From positions 1-64,000 of the forward strand of contig NZ_FRCD01000013.1 of assembly GCF_900142785.1 (NCBI RefSeq): 64,000 nucleotides of DNA, in the 5' to 3' direction. Of the stretch, positions 9,111-18,869 are shown piece after piece. The stretch is from Chryseobacterium carnipullorum. GTDB taxonomy: Bacteria > Bacteroidota > Bacteroidia > Flavobacteriales > Weeksellaceae. The position numbers and the translations under genes are program-made. The notes beneath the pieces were generated by a model that worked only from the letters and a program-made list of their open reading frames with translations, had not been told where the DNA came from and did no database searches. Within the stretch, counting starts at the first letter, position 1; every line of letters begins with the position of its first letter.

Positions 9111-10469
9111 ATGAATTCTTTAATAGATAAGTATAATATTCCCGGACCACGTTACACGTCTTATCCTACCGTTCCTTACTGGGATGAAACTACATTTTCG
9201 CCTGAAAAGTGGAAGGAGACGGTGATCAGGTCTTTTCATGAAAGTAATGCAGAGGAGGGGATTTCTATTTATATTCACCTGCCTTTCTGCGAGGCATTAT
9301 GTACGTTCTGTGCCTGTCATAAGCGTATTACAAAACAACATAGCGTTGAAATTCCTTACCTCGAAAGTGTTTTAAAAGAGTGGAAACTTTATCTTGCTCT
9401 TTTTGAAGAAAGACCAAAGCTGAAAGAACTTCACCTGGGAGGGGGAACACCAACATTCTTTTCGCCCAAAAACCTGAAAACCTTACTGGAAGGAATCTTT
9501 GAAACGGTAGACATTGCAGAGCATCCAGAGTTTTCTTTTGAAGGACACCCCAATAATACAACAAGAGATCATCTTCAGACTTTATATGATCTTGGATTCA
9601 GAAGAGTGAGTTTCGGAGTTCAGGATTACGATCCTAAAGTTCAGAAAGCAATCAACAGAATCCAGCCTTTTGAGAATGTGAAAAATGTGACGGAATGGGC
9701 GAAGGAAATAGGGTACAGCGGAATCAGCCATGACCTTGTATTCGGACTTCCACACCAAACCTGGGACGCGATGGAACATACGATCAGAAAAACAATGGAA
9801 CTGAAGCCGGACAGACTTGCATTTTATTCCTACGCACACGTTCCGTGGGTAAAAGGAGTAGGACAAAGAGGTTTTGATGAGAATGACCTGCCAAGTGGTG
9901 AAGAAAAACGCCGTTTGTATGAAGATGGGAAAAAACTGCTTCAGGATTTAGGATACATTGAGGTGGGAATGGACCATTTTTCTCTGGAACACGATGATCT
10001 GTACCAATCTCTGATTCATAAAAAACTTCACAGGAATTTTATGGGTTATACCTCAAGCAATACCCAATTGATGGTAGGCCTCGGTATGTCTGCCATTTCA
10101 GATTCCTGGTATGCGTTTGCCCAGAATGTCAAAACGGTGGAAGAATATCAGAAAATGGTAGAACAAGGAGAAATTCCTGTGGTAAAAGGTCATATTCTGA
10201 ATGAAGAAGATCTTACCGTGAGAAGACATATCCTGAATCTCATGTGTCAGCTGGAAACCACATTTAATGATAAGAATTCATTCCCCGAACTGGAAAATGC
10301 ATTTGAAATGCTGGAAGAAATGGAAAGGGATGAATTGGTGGAGATCTATGACAATCAGATTAAGATCACAGAAAAAGGAAGAGCATTTACGAGAAATGTC
10401 GCCATGGTTTTTGATCTCAGAATGATGAGGAACAAACCCGAAACGAGAATTTTCTCTATGACGATATAA
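9111..10469 (+). CDS. hemN: Oxygen-independent coproporphyrinogen III oxidase
   Basis: Radical-SAM enzyme of haem biosynthesis that decarboxylates coproporphyrinogen III to protoporphyrinogen IX without oxygen. The 452 residues match the family length. The iron-sulfur motif CEALCTFCACHK places Cys60, Cys64, Cys67 and Cys69 as in E. coli HemN. The N-terminal GPRYTSYPT and the LGGGTPTFFSP motifs are also characteristic of true HemN rather than the HemW paralogue. A C-terminal HemN domain is present. It is monocistronic and ends at a strong terminator. Confidence 0.96.
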   Translation: MNSLIDKYNIPGPRYTSYPTVPYWDETTFSPEKWKETVIRSFHESNAEEGISIYIHLPFCEALCTFCACHKRITKQHSVEIPYLESVLKEWKLYLALFEERPKLKELHLGGGTPTFFSPKNLKTLLEGIFETVDIAEHPEFSFEGHPNNTTRDHLQTLYDLGFRRVSFGVQDYDPKVQKAINRIQPFENVKNVTEWAKEIGYSGISHDLVFGLPHQTWDAMEHTIRKTMELKPDRLAFYSYAHVPWVKGVGQRGFDENDLPSGEEKRRLYEDGKKLLQDLGYIEVGMDHFSLEHDDLYQSLIHKKLHRNFMGYTSSNTQLMVGLGMSAISDSWYAFAQNVKTVEEYQKMVEQGEIPVVKGHILNEEDLTVRRHILNLMCQLETTFNDKNSFPELENAFEMLEEMERDELVEIYDNQIKITEKGRAFTRNVAMVFDLRMMRNKPETRIFSMTI

Positions 10470-10472
10470 AAT

Positions 10473-10502
10473 AAAGCGGTTCAGGTTGAACCGCTTTTTT
10501 AT
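10473..10502 (+). terminator. Rho-independent terminator of hemN
   Basis: Arms AAAGCGGTTCA (10473-10483) and TGAACCGCTTT (10487-10497) form a perfect 11-bp stem with a 3-nt loop, followed by T residues. Confidence 0.9.
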
Positions 10503-10554
10503 TGAAAATGGATAGAATTTCTACAACTAATAGTTTCAGGATTGAGTAAAAGTG

Positions 10555-11928
10555 TTATTCAATAATAAGTTTCTGACTATAAGATTTTACATCTCCTGAT
10601 TTGAGGATAAGATAATAAGCTCCGGCAGGAATTCCCGTAATATCTACACTGCCATCATTTTCGATTTTCACACTATCCAAAACGATTTTTCCTTCCGTGC
10701 TGATAAGTCCGGCGGTACTTTTATTTTTGCCGTCTGCAAAACCTTCAATAAATACTTTTTCAGAAGCCGGATTAGGATAAAGCCTGATGGAAGGCTGGCG
10801 GCTTAATTCTTCCGTTCCCAGAGTGCCGGTGGTGATTTTAAATATTTTTCCACTTGTAACTGCAGCTACAAAAAGCTCTTTCTGAGAATTCTGTCCAAAT
10901 GTAGAAAAATTATTTCCTGTACTTGCAGTGCTCCAAACGATAGAATTATCCGGATTTAACATTCCAATTTGGGTAGAGCAGTAGTCTGCAAAGAAATATT
11001 TCCCCTGAAGGGAAGGATATTGCGTTCCTCTGTAGACATAACCTCCCGTGATAGAGCATTTTCCTCCGGAGTGATCATAGACCGCAACCGGGAAAGTCAT
11101 GGTGCCCATCGCAGCACATCCTGATGTATTGTAGGCATTATTGCCTTCGTAACAGCGCCATCCGTAATTGACTCCGGCTTGCGTCACAGGGATTTTATTA
11201 ATTTCTTCAATGGCTCCCTGACCTACATCTGCAATCATTGCATTTCCTGTGGTAGTATCAAATGAGAATTTCCAGGCATTTCTAAGTCCGTAGGCCCAGA
11301 TTTCATCAGCTCCGTCAATTGCTCCGGCAAATGGATTTCCGGCAGGAATAGTATACGGTCCGGTTGCATTGACATCAATTCTTAGCATTTTTCCCAAAAG
11401 TGAATTTTTATTTTGAGAGTTGTTGTTAGGATCTCCGCCACTTCCGCCATCTCCTGTAACGATCCAAAGATTTCCATCCGGAGCGAAATGAATACTTCCT
11501 CCATTGTGATTGTCAAAAGGCTTTGGAATGTTCAGTAAAATCTTTTCCGTCGCAGGATCTGCAATGTCTGGATTCGTAGGACTTACAGAATACCTTGCTA
11601 CGATAATATTTCCCGCAGTATTGTTATAATAAACAAAGAAATATCCATTCGTGGAATACTGCGGATGAAAGGCAAGACCCAAAAGACCTCTTTCTCCACC
11701 ATACAAAACTTTGGAACTGATATTCATAAAATCAGCCCCGTTAATCGTTCCGTTGGGTTGGATAATTTTGATAATTCCGTTCTGCTGGACCACGAAAAGC
11801 CGGGTGTCATTGGCGTTTGTAATTTCGACGGGACTGGTAAGCCCGGAAGCAAATTCAACTAAATTAATGCTTTGAGCATTAGCAATTAAAGAAGAAAAGA
11901 TGCTTAAGGTAAAAAATAGTTTTTTCAT
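10555..11928 (-). CDS. Secreted PQQ-dependent glucose/sorbosone-type dehydrogenase with T9SS sorting tail
   Basis: A 457-residue secreted beta-propeller. The signal peptide (MKKLFFTLSIFSSLIANAQS) is followed by a GSDH/soluble glucose dehydrogenase-like domain over about residues 22-365. Typical motifs are GERGLLGLAFHPQY, NHNGGSIHFAPDGNLWIVTGDGG and YGLRNAWKFSFD. The family uses pyrroloquinoline quinone to oxidise sugars. No PQQ biosynthesis genes lie nearby, so cofactor supply and substrate are open. The last 80 or so residues form a type A T9SS C-terminal sorting domain (RLYPNPASEKVFIEG), which predicts export and attachment at the cell surface. Confidence 0.9.
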   Translation of the reverse strand: MKKLFFTLSIFSSLIANAQSINLVEFASGLTSPVEITNANDTRLFVVQQNGIIKIIQPNGTINGADFMNISSKVLYGGERGLLGLAFHPQYSTNGYFFVYYNNTAGNIIVARYSVSPTNPDIADPATEKILLNIPKPFDNHNGGSIHFAPDGNLWIVTGDGGSGGDPNNNSQNKNSLLGKMLRIDVNATGPYTIPAGNPFAGAIDGADEIWAYGLRNAWKFSFDTTTGNAMIADVGQGAIEEINKIPVTQAGVNYGWRCYEGNNAYNTSGCAAMGTMTFPVAVYDHSGGKCSITGGYVYRGTQYPSLQGKYFFADYCSTQIGMLNPDNSIVWSTASTGNNFSTFGQNSQKELFVAAVTSGKIFKITTGTLGTEELSRQPSIRLYPNPASEKVFIEGFADGKNKSTAGLISTEGKIVLDSVKIENDGSVDITGIPAGAYYLILKSGDVKSYSQKLIIE

Positions 11929-12109
11929 AATATTTTGATATTTAGTGTATTGATAAATGAATGAAAATTTTATACCAATCAGGATTTGAAAATTTCATTA
12001 CGATATGTAAGAAAAATTATTAAATCTTAAATAGAAATTAAAACCCGGATATATCTGAAAATAAACCATTTCTGCTGTTAAAAAATTCATAAAATAATAA
12101 TAAAATCAT

Positions 12110-12117
12110 TATATTTG
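12110..12117 (+). promoter_or_regulatory. Probable -7 box for secDF
   Basis: TATATTTG fits TAnnTTTG exactly and lies 29 nt before the secDF ATG. The -33 element is not clear, which is common in this phylum. Confidence 0.5.
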
Positions 12118-12146
12118 CCGACTTAATTTAACGTAGTTATAACAAA

Positions 12147-15056
12147 ATGCAAGGAAAAGGACTTATTACAATTGTTGCTATTGTACTAGGGTTAATTTGC
12201 TTAAATGAGCTATTACCAACTTGGTACGCCAGCAAAATTGAAAGGCAGGCGACTGCTGTTGCAGGAGACAATCCGGAAAAGTATCAGAAAGAACTTTTAA
12301 GACTTTCTAAAGATACTTTGAACCTGGGATTCACAAAACTTTATTACACTAAAGCCAAAGACAAGGAAATGAAACTTGGTCTTGACTTGAAAGGTGGGAT
12401 CAACGTTCTTTTGGAAATTAACCAAAGAGACTTGGTGAATGATTTAACCAATTATTCCACAAATCCTGTGCTTATCGAGGCTTTAAACAAGACAGATGAA
12501 GTTCAGAAGAATTCTACAAAATCTTATATTGATAATTTCTTTGATCAGTTCGAGGCGATCAATAAAGCGAAAGGAACCAACCTTAAGCTTGCCGATCCGG
12601 AACTTTTCGGAAATACCAATTTGTCAGAGATCAAGTACAATACGTCTGATGATCAGGTAAAAAGTATCATCAAAAGAAGAATTGATCTTTCTGTAGGTAC
12701 AGCGTTCGAGGTCATCAGAACCAGAATCGATAAAATGGGTGCGGTGCAGCCAAACGTTCAGAGAGTACCGGGTACGGCAAGAATTTCTGTTGAAATGCCT
12801 GGTATGAAGGATATCGACAAAGTGAAGAAAATGCTTCAGACTTCCGCAAAACTTCAGTTCTGGGAAGTACAGCAGGTTCCTGAAATTGCCCCTTATTTCC
12901 AGACATTGACTACCATGGTGGCAATCAAAGGTGATTCTATGGGAGTTGCGAAGAATACCAACTTCATGAATCTTTTAAACCTTGACAAATTAAGATCAAA
13001 CGGTGTTGCAAGTGTAAAACTTTCAGATACTGCTGCGGTAAACAAAATTTTGAGCAGCAAAGTAGGTCAGTCATTGCGTCCTGCCAACATTAAATATACT
13101 CAGTTCATGTGGGGTTACAAGCCTGAAGCTACAGATGCTCAAAGTTTAGTATTGTATGCGATCAGAGGTAACATCAACCAGAAAGCTCCGGTAGACGGTG
13201 CTGTTGAAACTGCAAGCATTGGCTATGATGAGCTAAGCAGAGTAGTAGTAGACATGCAAATGGATTCTAAAGGGGCTAAAGAATGGAAAACATTAACAGA
13301 GAAAAACGTAGGTAAGCCAGTAGCGGTAACGTTAGATGGCAGAGTATATACGGCACCAAATGTGGTGGGCGCTATTCCTAACGGTAGAACTCAGATCTCC
13401 GGTAACTTCTCTCAGGAAGAAGCTAAAGAACTGGTAGACGTTTTAGGAGCAGGTAAATTACCGGCAGGAGCAAAAGTAGTTCAGGCTACAGTAGTAGGAC
13501 CTTCATTAGGACAGGAGTCTATTGATGCAGGTGTTATTTCATTTGCCATTGCCTTCCTGATTATTATTGTTTATATCATTTTCTATTACGGTGGAGCAGG
13601 GATCTACGCAGTAATTGCAATGATTATTAACTTATTCTATATTTTCGGAATTATGGATTCCGGAGACTTTACTTTAACACTTCCTGGTATCGCCGGTATT
13701 GTTCTTACGATGGCCATGGCGGTCGATACGAACGTAATCATTTACGAAAGAACGAAGGAAGAATTATTCGCAGGAAAAAGCATTTTAGAAGCTTATAAAG
13801 ATGGTTTCAAACATGCATTAAGTGCAATTGTTGATGGTCACTTAACAACTTTACTGACAGCGGGTGTACTTTTCTTATTCGGAACAGGACCTATTAAGGG
13901 ATTTGCTTTGACTTTAGGAATTGGTATATTAATGACATTCTTTACTTCTGTATTGCTTTCAAGAGTAATGATCTTCTCAAGACTGAACAAAGGAAAACAC
14001 CTTTCTGTTTGGACAGCTCCAACGAAGAACCTATTCAGAAATACCTGGATCGATTTTATCGGAAAGAGAAAATATGCCTATATCATTTCTGGTATTTTAA
14101 CAGTGGTGTGTGTTGCATCCATTGCGATCCACGGATTCAAATACGGAATCGACTTTACAGGAGGTAGAAACTATGTGGTAAGATTTGATAAAGCTGTAAA
14201 CGCTGAAGATATTGAACAGAACTTAGTAAAAATATTCAAAACTGAAGATGGTAAAAACTCTTCTGTTGAAGCTAAGACTTTTGGAAATGACAGACAATTA
14301 AAGATTTCTACCGATTACCTTATCGAGGATGAATCTTTAAAAGCTGACCAGACGGTAGAACAGAAATTATACGAAGGATTAAAATCAAACTTACCTGCGA
14401 ATACGACTTTGCGTGATTTCAAATCTGCAGACAAAGAACACGCAGGAATTATTTCTTCTGAGAAAGTAGGACCTACAGTAGCAGATGATATCCAGACTCA
14501 CGGTATCCTTGCGGTAGTAGCTGCTTTGGCAGGAATCTTTATCTATATCTTGTTAAGATTTAGAAAATGGCAATTCTCATTGGGTGCTGTTGTGGCATTA
14601 TTCCATGATGCGGTAATTATTTTAGGAGCTTATTCATTGCTTCATAAATTTATGCCGTTCAACATGGAGATCAATCAGGATTTCGTTGCAGCGATTCTTA
14701 CCGTATTGGGATATTCAATCAATGATACCGTTATTATCTTCGATAGAATCAGAGAGTATCTGAGAGAGAAGAAATCTCTTACATTGGCTGGATTATTTGA
14801 TGACTCTATCTCTAGTACGTTAGGTAGAACCTTCAATACTTCATTCACAACAATCCTTGTAATTTTAGCCATCTTCATCTTCGGTGGAGACAACTTGAGA
14901 GGATTTATGTTTGCAATGCTGATTGGTATTGGATTCGGTACTTACTCATCTATCTTTATTGCATCGGCTATCGCGTATGACTTCCTTAAAACAGGAAAAG
15001 AAGACGAGGTGCACGGTAAAACGACAAGTACAAAAGAAGTACTTGCTTCAAAATAA
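12147..15056 (+). CDS. secDF: Fused protein-export membrane protein SecDF
   Basis: A single 969-residue chain carrying SecD and SecF, the proton-driven accessory unit of the Sec translocon. The SecD half starts with one membrane helix and the motif LGLDLKGGINVLLE near residue 78. It continues with a large periplasmic region and a six-helix RND-like membrane domain (AMAVDTNVIIYERTKEE). The SecF half begins near residue 630 and has YGIDFTGGRNYVVRF near 667 and SINDTVIIFDRIRE. Fusion of the two is the normal arrangement in Bacteroidota. It is monocistronic, with a terminator directly after it. Confidence 0.97.
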   Translation: MQGKGLITIVAIVLGLICLNELLPTWYASKIERQATAVAGDNPEKYQKELLRLSKDTLNLGFTKLYYTKAKDKEMKLGLDLKGGINVLLEINQRDLVNDLTNYSTNPVLIEALNKTDEVQKNSTKSYIDNFFDQFEAINKAKGTNLKLADPELFGNTNLSEIKYNTSDDQVKSIIKRRIDLSVGTAFEVIRTRIDKMGAVQPNVQRVPGTARISVEMPGMKDIDKVKKMLQTSAKLQFWEVQQVPEIAPYFQTLTTMVAIKGDSMGVAKNTNFMNLLNLDKLRSNGVASVKLSDTAAVNKILSSKVGQSLRPANIKYTQFMWGYKPEATDAQSLVLYAIRGNINQKAPVDGAVETASIGYDELSRVVVDMQMDSKGAKEWKTLTEKNVGKPVAVTLDGRVYTAPNVVGAIPNGRTQISGNFSQEEAKELVDVLGAGKLPAGAKVVQATVVGPSLGQESIDAGVISFAIAFLIIIVYIIFYYGGAGIYAVIAMIINLFYIFGIMDSGDFTLTLPGIAGIVLTMAMAVDTNVIIYERTKEELFAGKSILEAYKDGFKHALSAIVDGHLTTLLTAGVLFLFGTGPIKGFALTLGIGILMTFFTSVLLSRVMIFSRLNKGKHLSVWTAPTKNLFRNTWIDFIGKRKYAYIISGILTVVCVASIAIHGFKYGIDFTGGRNYVVRFDKAVNAEDIEQNLVKIFKTEDGKNSSVEAKTFGNDRQLKISTDYLIEDESLKADQTVEQKLYEGLKSNLPANTTLRDFKSADKEHAGIISSEKVGPTVADDIQTHGILAVVAALAGIFIYILLRFRKWQFSLGAVVALFHDAVIILGAYSLLHKFMPFNMEINQDFVAAILTVLGYSINDTVIIFDRIREYLREKKSLTLAGLFDDSISSTLGRTFNTSFTTILVILAIFIFGGDNLRGFMFAMLIGIGFGTYSSIFIASAIAYDFLKTGKEDEVHGKTTSTKEVLASK

Positions 15057-15077
15057 GATCAACTACAATAAATAAGT

Positions 15078-15110
15078 AAAGGCTGTTTCGAAAGAAACGG
15101 TCTTTTTTTT
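15078..15110 (+). terminator. Rho-independent terminator of secDF
   Basis: Arms 15078-15089 and 15094-15105 pair over 12 bp with two G-U pairs around a GAAA tetraloop, followed by a run of T. The remaining 220 nt before the next gene hold only an AT-rich spacer with a short TCTGATATCTAATATC tract near 15232. Confidence 0.85.
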
Positions 15111-15333
15111 GTTCACAAATCCGGGATACGAGTTACAAGGTCCGGTTTATGCGATCAGATTTAATGTACTTTGGATTAGAATTTAAAAATTTAATACTTA
15201 AAGTTCAAAGTTTGAATTTATATTTACAAGTCTGATATCTAATATCATATGTCTTACCATTTGTCTTTCAATTCTCTTCCAAAGTCGAAATTTAGAACCA
15301 TTATATTTCAGATTTGATTAATTTTGCAGCATT

Positions 15334-16569
15334 ATGAAAAACTCAAATAAAAAAGCGGCCATCAGCTTTATATTTATAACCTTACTGATTGACATCACAG
15401 GGTGGGGAATCATTATTCCTGTTGTTCCCAAATTAATTGAGGAACTTATTCATGCCGATATCAGTGAAGCAGCGAAATATGGTGGCTGGCTTGGTTTTGC
15501 ATATGCATTTACCCAGTTTATTTTTTCTCCTGTTGTGGGAAATCTGAGTGACAAATACGGAAGGCGGCCTATTATTTTGATCTCTCTTTTTGGATTTGCT
15601 GTAGATTATATTTTCCTTGCCCTTGCGCCAACCATCTGGTGGCTCTTCCTCGGAAGGATTATTGCCGGGCTCACCGGAGCCAGTGTAACAACAGCAAGTG
15701 CCTACATTGCCGATATTTCCACAGATGAAGACAGAGCCAAAAATTTTGGTCTTATCGGTGCTGCATTCGGGCTTGGTTTTATTATAGGACCAGTGCTGGG
15801 GGGGCTTTTAGGACATTACGGAGCCAGGGTACCTTTCTATGCAGCAGCAGGTCTATGTCTTTTAAATTTCCTGTACGGGTATTTTGTTCTGCCGGAGAGT
15901 TTGGACAAAGATAAAAGAAGGGAATTCGACTGGAAACGAGCCAATCCTGTCGGTTCATTTAAATTTTTAGGTAAACATCCTGAAATTTCAGGATTGATCT
16001 TTGCTCTTATTTTAATTTATATTGCAGGACATGCGGTACAGAGTAACTGGAGTTTTTTCACGATGTATAAATTCAGCTGGACCGAAAGAATGGTCGGGAT
16101 TTCATTAGGAGTCGTGGGCCTTTTGGTCGGTTTGGTTCAGGGAGTTCTGATCCGCTGGACAACTCCGAAGCTGGGAGAGCAGAAAAGTATTTATTACGGA
16201 TTGGCTCTGTATGCATTGGGAATGTTGCTCTTTGCTTTTGCTTCGGAAGGCTGGATGATGTTTGTGTTTCTCATTCCTTACTGTTTGGGAGGAATTTGTG
16301 GACCGGCACTTCAGTCGGTGATCACGAAAAGTGTTCCTTCCAATGAGCAGGGAGAACTTCAGGGCGCATTGACCAGTTTAATGAGTGCAACTTCCATCAT
16401 CGGACCGCCATTGATGACCAATCTTTTTTACTATTTTACACATGATGAGGCACCGTTTGAGTTTTCAGGAGCACCGTTCTTTCTTGCATTTATTTTAATG
16501 GCTATAAGCGTGGTAATGACCTATAATGCCTTTAAGAAAGAGAATAAAAATGTGATCAAAAAACTGTAA
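15334..16569 (+). CDS. MFS transporter, Tet/TCR-like drug:H+ antiporter family
   Basis: A 411-residue, 12-helix major facilitator protein resembling TetA-type drug exporters. It has [15 protein letters not shown] in helix 1 and the motif-A signature [16 protein letters not shown] in the 2-3 loop. The antiporter-type motif C is [12 protein letters not shown] in helix 5. Chromosomal relatives are common in Flavobacteriia, and their substrates are mostly untested. No TetR repressor is adjacent, so a tetracycline phenotype should not be assumed. It converges on the next gene through a shared hairpin. Confidence 0.88.
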   Translation: MKNSNKKAAISFIFITLLIDITGWGIIIPVVPKLIEELIHADISEAAKYGGWLGFAYAFTQFIFSPVVGNLSDKYGRRPIILISLFGFAVDYIFLALAPTIWWLFLGRIIAGLTGASVTTASAYIADISTDEDRAKNFGLIGAAFGLGFIIGPVLGGLLGHYGARVPFYAAAGLCLLNFLYGYFVLPESLDKDKRREFDWKRANPVGSFKFLGKHPEISGLIFALILIYIAGHAVQSNWSFFTMYKFSWTERMVGISLGVVGLLVGLVQGVLIRWTTPKLGEQKSIYYGLALYALGMLLFAFASEGWMMFVFLIPYCLGGICGPALQSVITKSVPSNEQGELQGALTSLMSATSIIGPPLMTNLFYYFTHDEAPFEFSGAPFFLAFILMAISVVMTYNAFKKENKNVIKKL

Positions 16570-16628
16570 ATAGATAAATCATTCCTGGCCAGCCTTAACA
16601 GTTCTGTTTTTGGAAAAAATTAAAAAAT

Positions 16629-16661
16629 AAAACAGGGAAGCCATAAATGCTTCCCTGTTTT
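16629..16661. terminator. Bidirectional terminator between convergent genes
   Basis: Arms 16629-16641 (AAAACAGGGAAGC) and 16649-16661 form a perfect 13-bp stem with a 7-nt loop. A and T runs flank both sides, so it can serve the MFS gene (plus) and the lipoprotein gene (minus). Confidence 0.85.
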
Positions 16662-16693
16662 ATTGAAAAAATCTAATAATGTGTTGAAAATTT

Positions 16694-17638
16694 TTACGGA
16701 TAAAGTGATTTGGTACCATTACTTACCACATTACTTCCCAGTCCCGAAAAAGATACAGAAAAGTTACTGCTGTTAAAGCTTAAGGAACCTGTAGGCGTAC
16801 ACAATCCAAGTGCATATCTGCATTGTCCGTAGGCACCGGTTCTCTTGGTTACTTTACTTTCACTTTTAGCTTTACCTAAGCTGATATTTCCCCAGTCGCT
16901 TACATCAACATTAGAAACGCTGGAACCCGAATAATAGATCGTGATCTTATATCCTATTTCACCTCTTTTAGAACCCCAAAGCCAATTGGCCGTCCACCAT
17001 TCTTTAAACCATTTAGAAGATACTTTAGCCTGAGATTCATTAGAAGAAACCTCAGAATTTCCTCTTGCATCCATCATAACAAGTCCGGCAAATACATTAT
17101 CCCAGATAATCCCGGACTCATTATAAAAGCAAAGAGACGTAAATGTTTCTCCTTTATAGTTCCACGAAATTTCAAGAAGATCAGTCCCTGTTTTGATCTG
17201 CTCAGAAGCTGATTCTTTAAGGCCTTTTTGAGCTTCTGTCAATTGATCTCCGGAAAACAATACTCCGATTTTTCCAACTTTTACGGTTTCAGGATCAAGG
17301 ATATTTCCTTCAGCGACAAATTGTTCTTTGTCAGAAATCAACTCCTGAGAGATTTCAATCCCTTTCTGTGTAGAAATTTTCCCTAAAATAGTAATGCCCG
17401 TGATCTGCAGATCATTTTTCAGATACTGTTCAAGGTTTTTCTTAGAATCACTGATCTGGATCTGTACATTCTCCGGAATCGTCTTCAATCCGGGGGTAAT
17501 TTCCTTTTTCAGATCAGCTGTTGATGACTTAGATACAGTAGAATCCTGAATCATTTCACTGTTGTCGTCCTGACATGCAGTAAGCGTTAATACCGATATC
17601 ACGGCAAAAAGCTTGAAAGTAGTAACAAGTTTTTTCAT
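16694..17638 (-). CDS. Hypothetical lipoprotein with Trp-rich and Ser-rich C-terminal region
   Basis: Not recognised. The frame extends up to 17698, but the start at 17638 gives a canonical lipoprotein signal (MKKLVTTFKLFAVISVLTLTAC) and 314 residues. A charged middle part (about 40-190) contains two related stretches, each rich in Lys and Glu. The C-terminal third has a tryptophan cluster (WFKEWWTANWLWGSKRGEIG) followed by a beta-rich, Ser/Gly-rich segment with two cysteines (YGQCRYALGLC) that could form a disulfide. It is monocistronic. Probably surface or periplasmic; no function can be assigned. Confidence 0.75.
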   Translation of the reverse strand: MKKLVTTFKLFAVISVLTLTACQDDNSEMIQDSTVSKSSTADLKKEITPGLKTIPENVQIQISDSKKNLEQYLKNDLQITGITILGKISTQKGIEISQELISDKEQFVAEGNILDPETVKVGKIGVLFSGDQLTEAQKGLKESASEQIKTGTDLLEISWNYKGETFTSLCFYNESGIIWDNVFAGLVMMDARGNSEVSSNESQAKVSSKWFKEWWTANWLWGSKRGEIGYKITIYYSGSSVSNVDVSDWGNISLGKAKSESKVTKRTGAYGQCRYALGLCTPTGSLSFNSSNFSVSFSGLGSNVVSNGTKSLYP

Positions 17639-17963
17639 AGTGCAATATTTAATGGTTTTGTGTCTACTAAATATAAGAAAATTCATCATAAATCCCATTT
17701 ATTTGAATTAAATATTTGTGAACTGAATGTTGTAGTGAAGTTAAAAGAGTAGAGAGGTAAGATCTCAGATTTCAGATATGAGATGTCAGACATCGGATAG
17801 TAGATATTGGGCCTTACATAATTCACTCCACAACAGGCAACGCTCCAGCCCATTTACCCTCTCAATCAAGCCTTCCAGCCCGGAAAAGTCCTAAAATCTT
17901 AAAATTTGTTTAAAATTTTAGTTTACTGCGAAATAAATGTATAATCTTTCGTAATTTTACCTC
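17639..17963. other. Intergenic stretch with an AGATTTCAGATAT-type repeat tract
   Basis: No gene is supported. Around 17760-17812 there is a degenerate run of ATCTCAGATTTCAGATATG, GATGTCAGACATC and TAGATATT units. On the complementary strand it resembles the TCTGAAATCTGATGTC tracts near 30301 and 37714. It contains small dyads such as GATGTCAGACATC. The rest is AT-rich and lies upstream of tatA. Confidence 0.55.
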
Positions 17964-18299
17964 ATGGAATTAAGCATTGGAGAAATGGCACTGATCGCGA
18001 TAGCGATTGTTGTATTATTCGGTCCGGATAAGCTTCCTCAGATAGCACGTGATTTAGGCTCAGGTGTAAGAAAAATGCGCGGCGCAGTGGAAGACATTAA
18101 AACTGAGATCATGAAGGAAACTGATAATCCGGTTTCTGAGATCAAGCGTGAAATTGAGAAGGTAAAAGATGCAGCAAAAGATTTCAATCCTATGAAGGAT
18201 ATTGAAAAAGATGTTGTAAAGGAACCTTTAGCAACTAATGAACCTCCAAAAATAAAGCCTGCCGACGATGAGACCTACGAAGGGCCTGTAAGCAGATAA
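17964..18299 (+). CDS. tatA: Twin-arginine translocase TatA/TatE-type subunit
   Basis: A 111-residue protein with one N-terminal membrane helix (MELSIGEMALIAIAIVVLFG), the FGPDKLP hinge and an amphipathic helix ARDLGSGVRKMRG. A charged Lys/Glu-rich tail follows. This is the TatA/B architecture, which forms the protein-conducting assembly for folded Tat substrates in the cytoplasmic membrane. TatA versus TatB cannot be separated with certainty; no tatC is adjacent. It begins a tight three-gene run, with the PAP2 gene starting 4 nt later. Confidence 0.9.
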   Translation: MELSIGEMALIAIAIVVLFGPDKLPQIARDLGSGVRKMRGAVEDIKTEIMKETDNPVSEIKREIEKVKDAAKDFNPMKDIEKDVVKEPLATNEPPKIKPADDETYEGPVSR

Positions 18300-18302
18300 T
18301 TC

Positions 18303-18869
18303 ATGGAGGAGATCATTCAGGAAGATAAAAAGGTATTTCTGTACCTTAATAATTTGGGCGATACTTCTTTCGACCAACTGTGGATGCTCATTTCCAGTAC
18401 ATGGATCTGGGTGCCTCTGTATATTATATTTCTTTACTTTTTATACAAAAATTACAAACTAAAATCTTTAGTTTTCATCCTTATATTTATTGCTCTGGGA
18501 GCTACCGTTTCAGATCAGCTCGCCAGTATTTTCAAATACGGCGTCGCCAGACTCAGACCATGTCATGATCCCAGTTTGGAACATTATATGAGGATTGTAA
18601 AATGTGGAGGACAATACGGGTTTTATTCTGCCCATGCTTCCAACACATTCTTTTTAGCCGCTTATTTAAGTATTTTATTGAAAAAGAAGCTCAATTGGTT
18701 TCCATATGCTATATTTGTATGGGCTGTAGTAGTTTCTTACAGCCGAATATATTTAGGAGTACATTTCCCGATAGATATTTTGGTGGGGGCGTTTGTTGGA
18801 TCTTTATTGGGAGTGATATTTGGAGTACTCGCCAAAAAAGTCATCAACAAACAAACTATAACTTCATGA
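18303..18869 (+). CDS. PAP2-family membrane phosphatase
   Basis: A 188-residue integral membrane lipid-phosphatase-like protein. The three PAP2 signature motifs are present: KYGVARLRPC (about residue 78), YSAHASNTF (about 108) and SRIYLGVHFPIDI (about 146). They supply the catalytic His residues and the phosphate-binding Arg and Lys. Such enzymes dephosphorylate undecaprenyl pyrophosphate or phosphatidic acid on the outer face of the inner membrane. Its stop codon overlaps the next start in an ATGA, showing translational coupling to the TPR gene. Confidence 0.92.
   Translation: MEEIIQEDKKVFLYLNNLGDTSFDQLWMLISSTWIWVPLYIIFLYFLYKNYKLKSLVFILIFIALGATVSDQLASIFKYGVARLRPCHDPSLEHYMRIVKCGGQYGFYSAHASNTFFLAAYLSILLKKKLNWFPYAIFVWAVVVSYSRIYLGVHFPIDILVGAFVGSLLGVIFGVLAKKVINKQTITS

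Noticed and set aside
18602..18865. Upstream extension of the TPR protein gene
   Set aside because: It overlaps the PAP2 gene in another frame; the ATGA overlap at 18866 gives the signal peptide.
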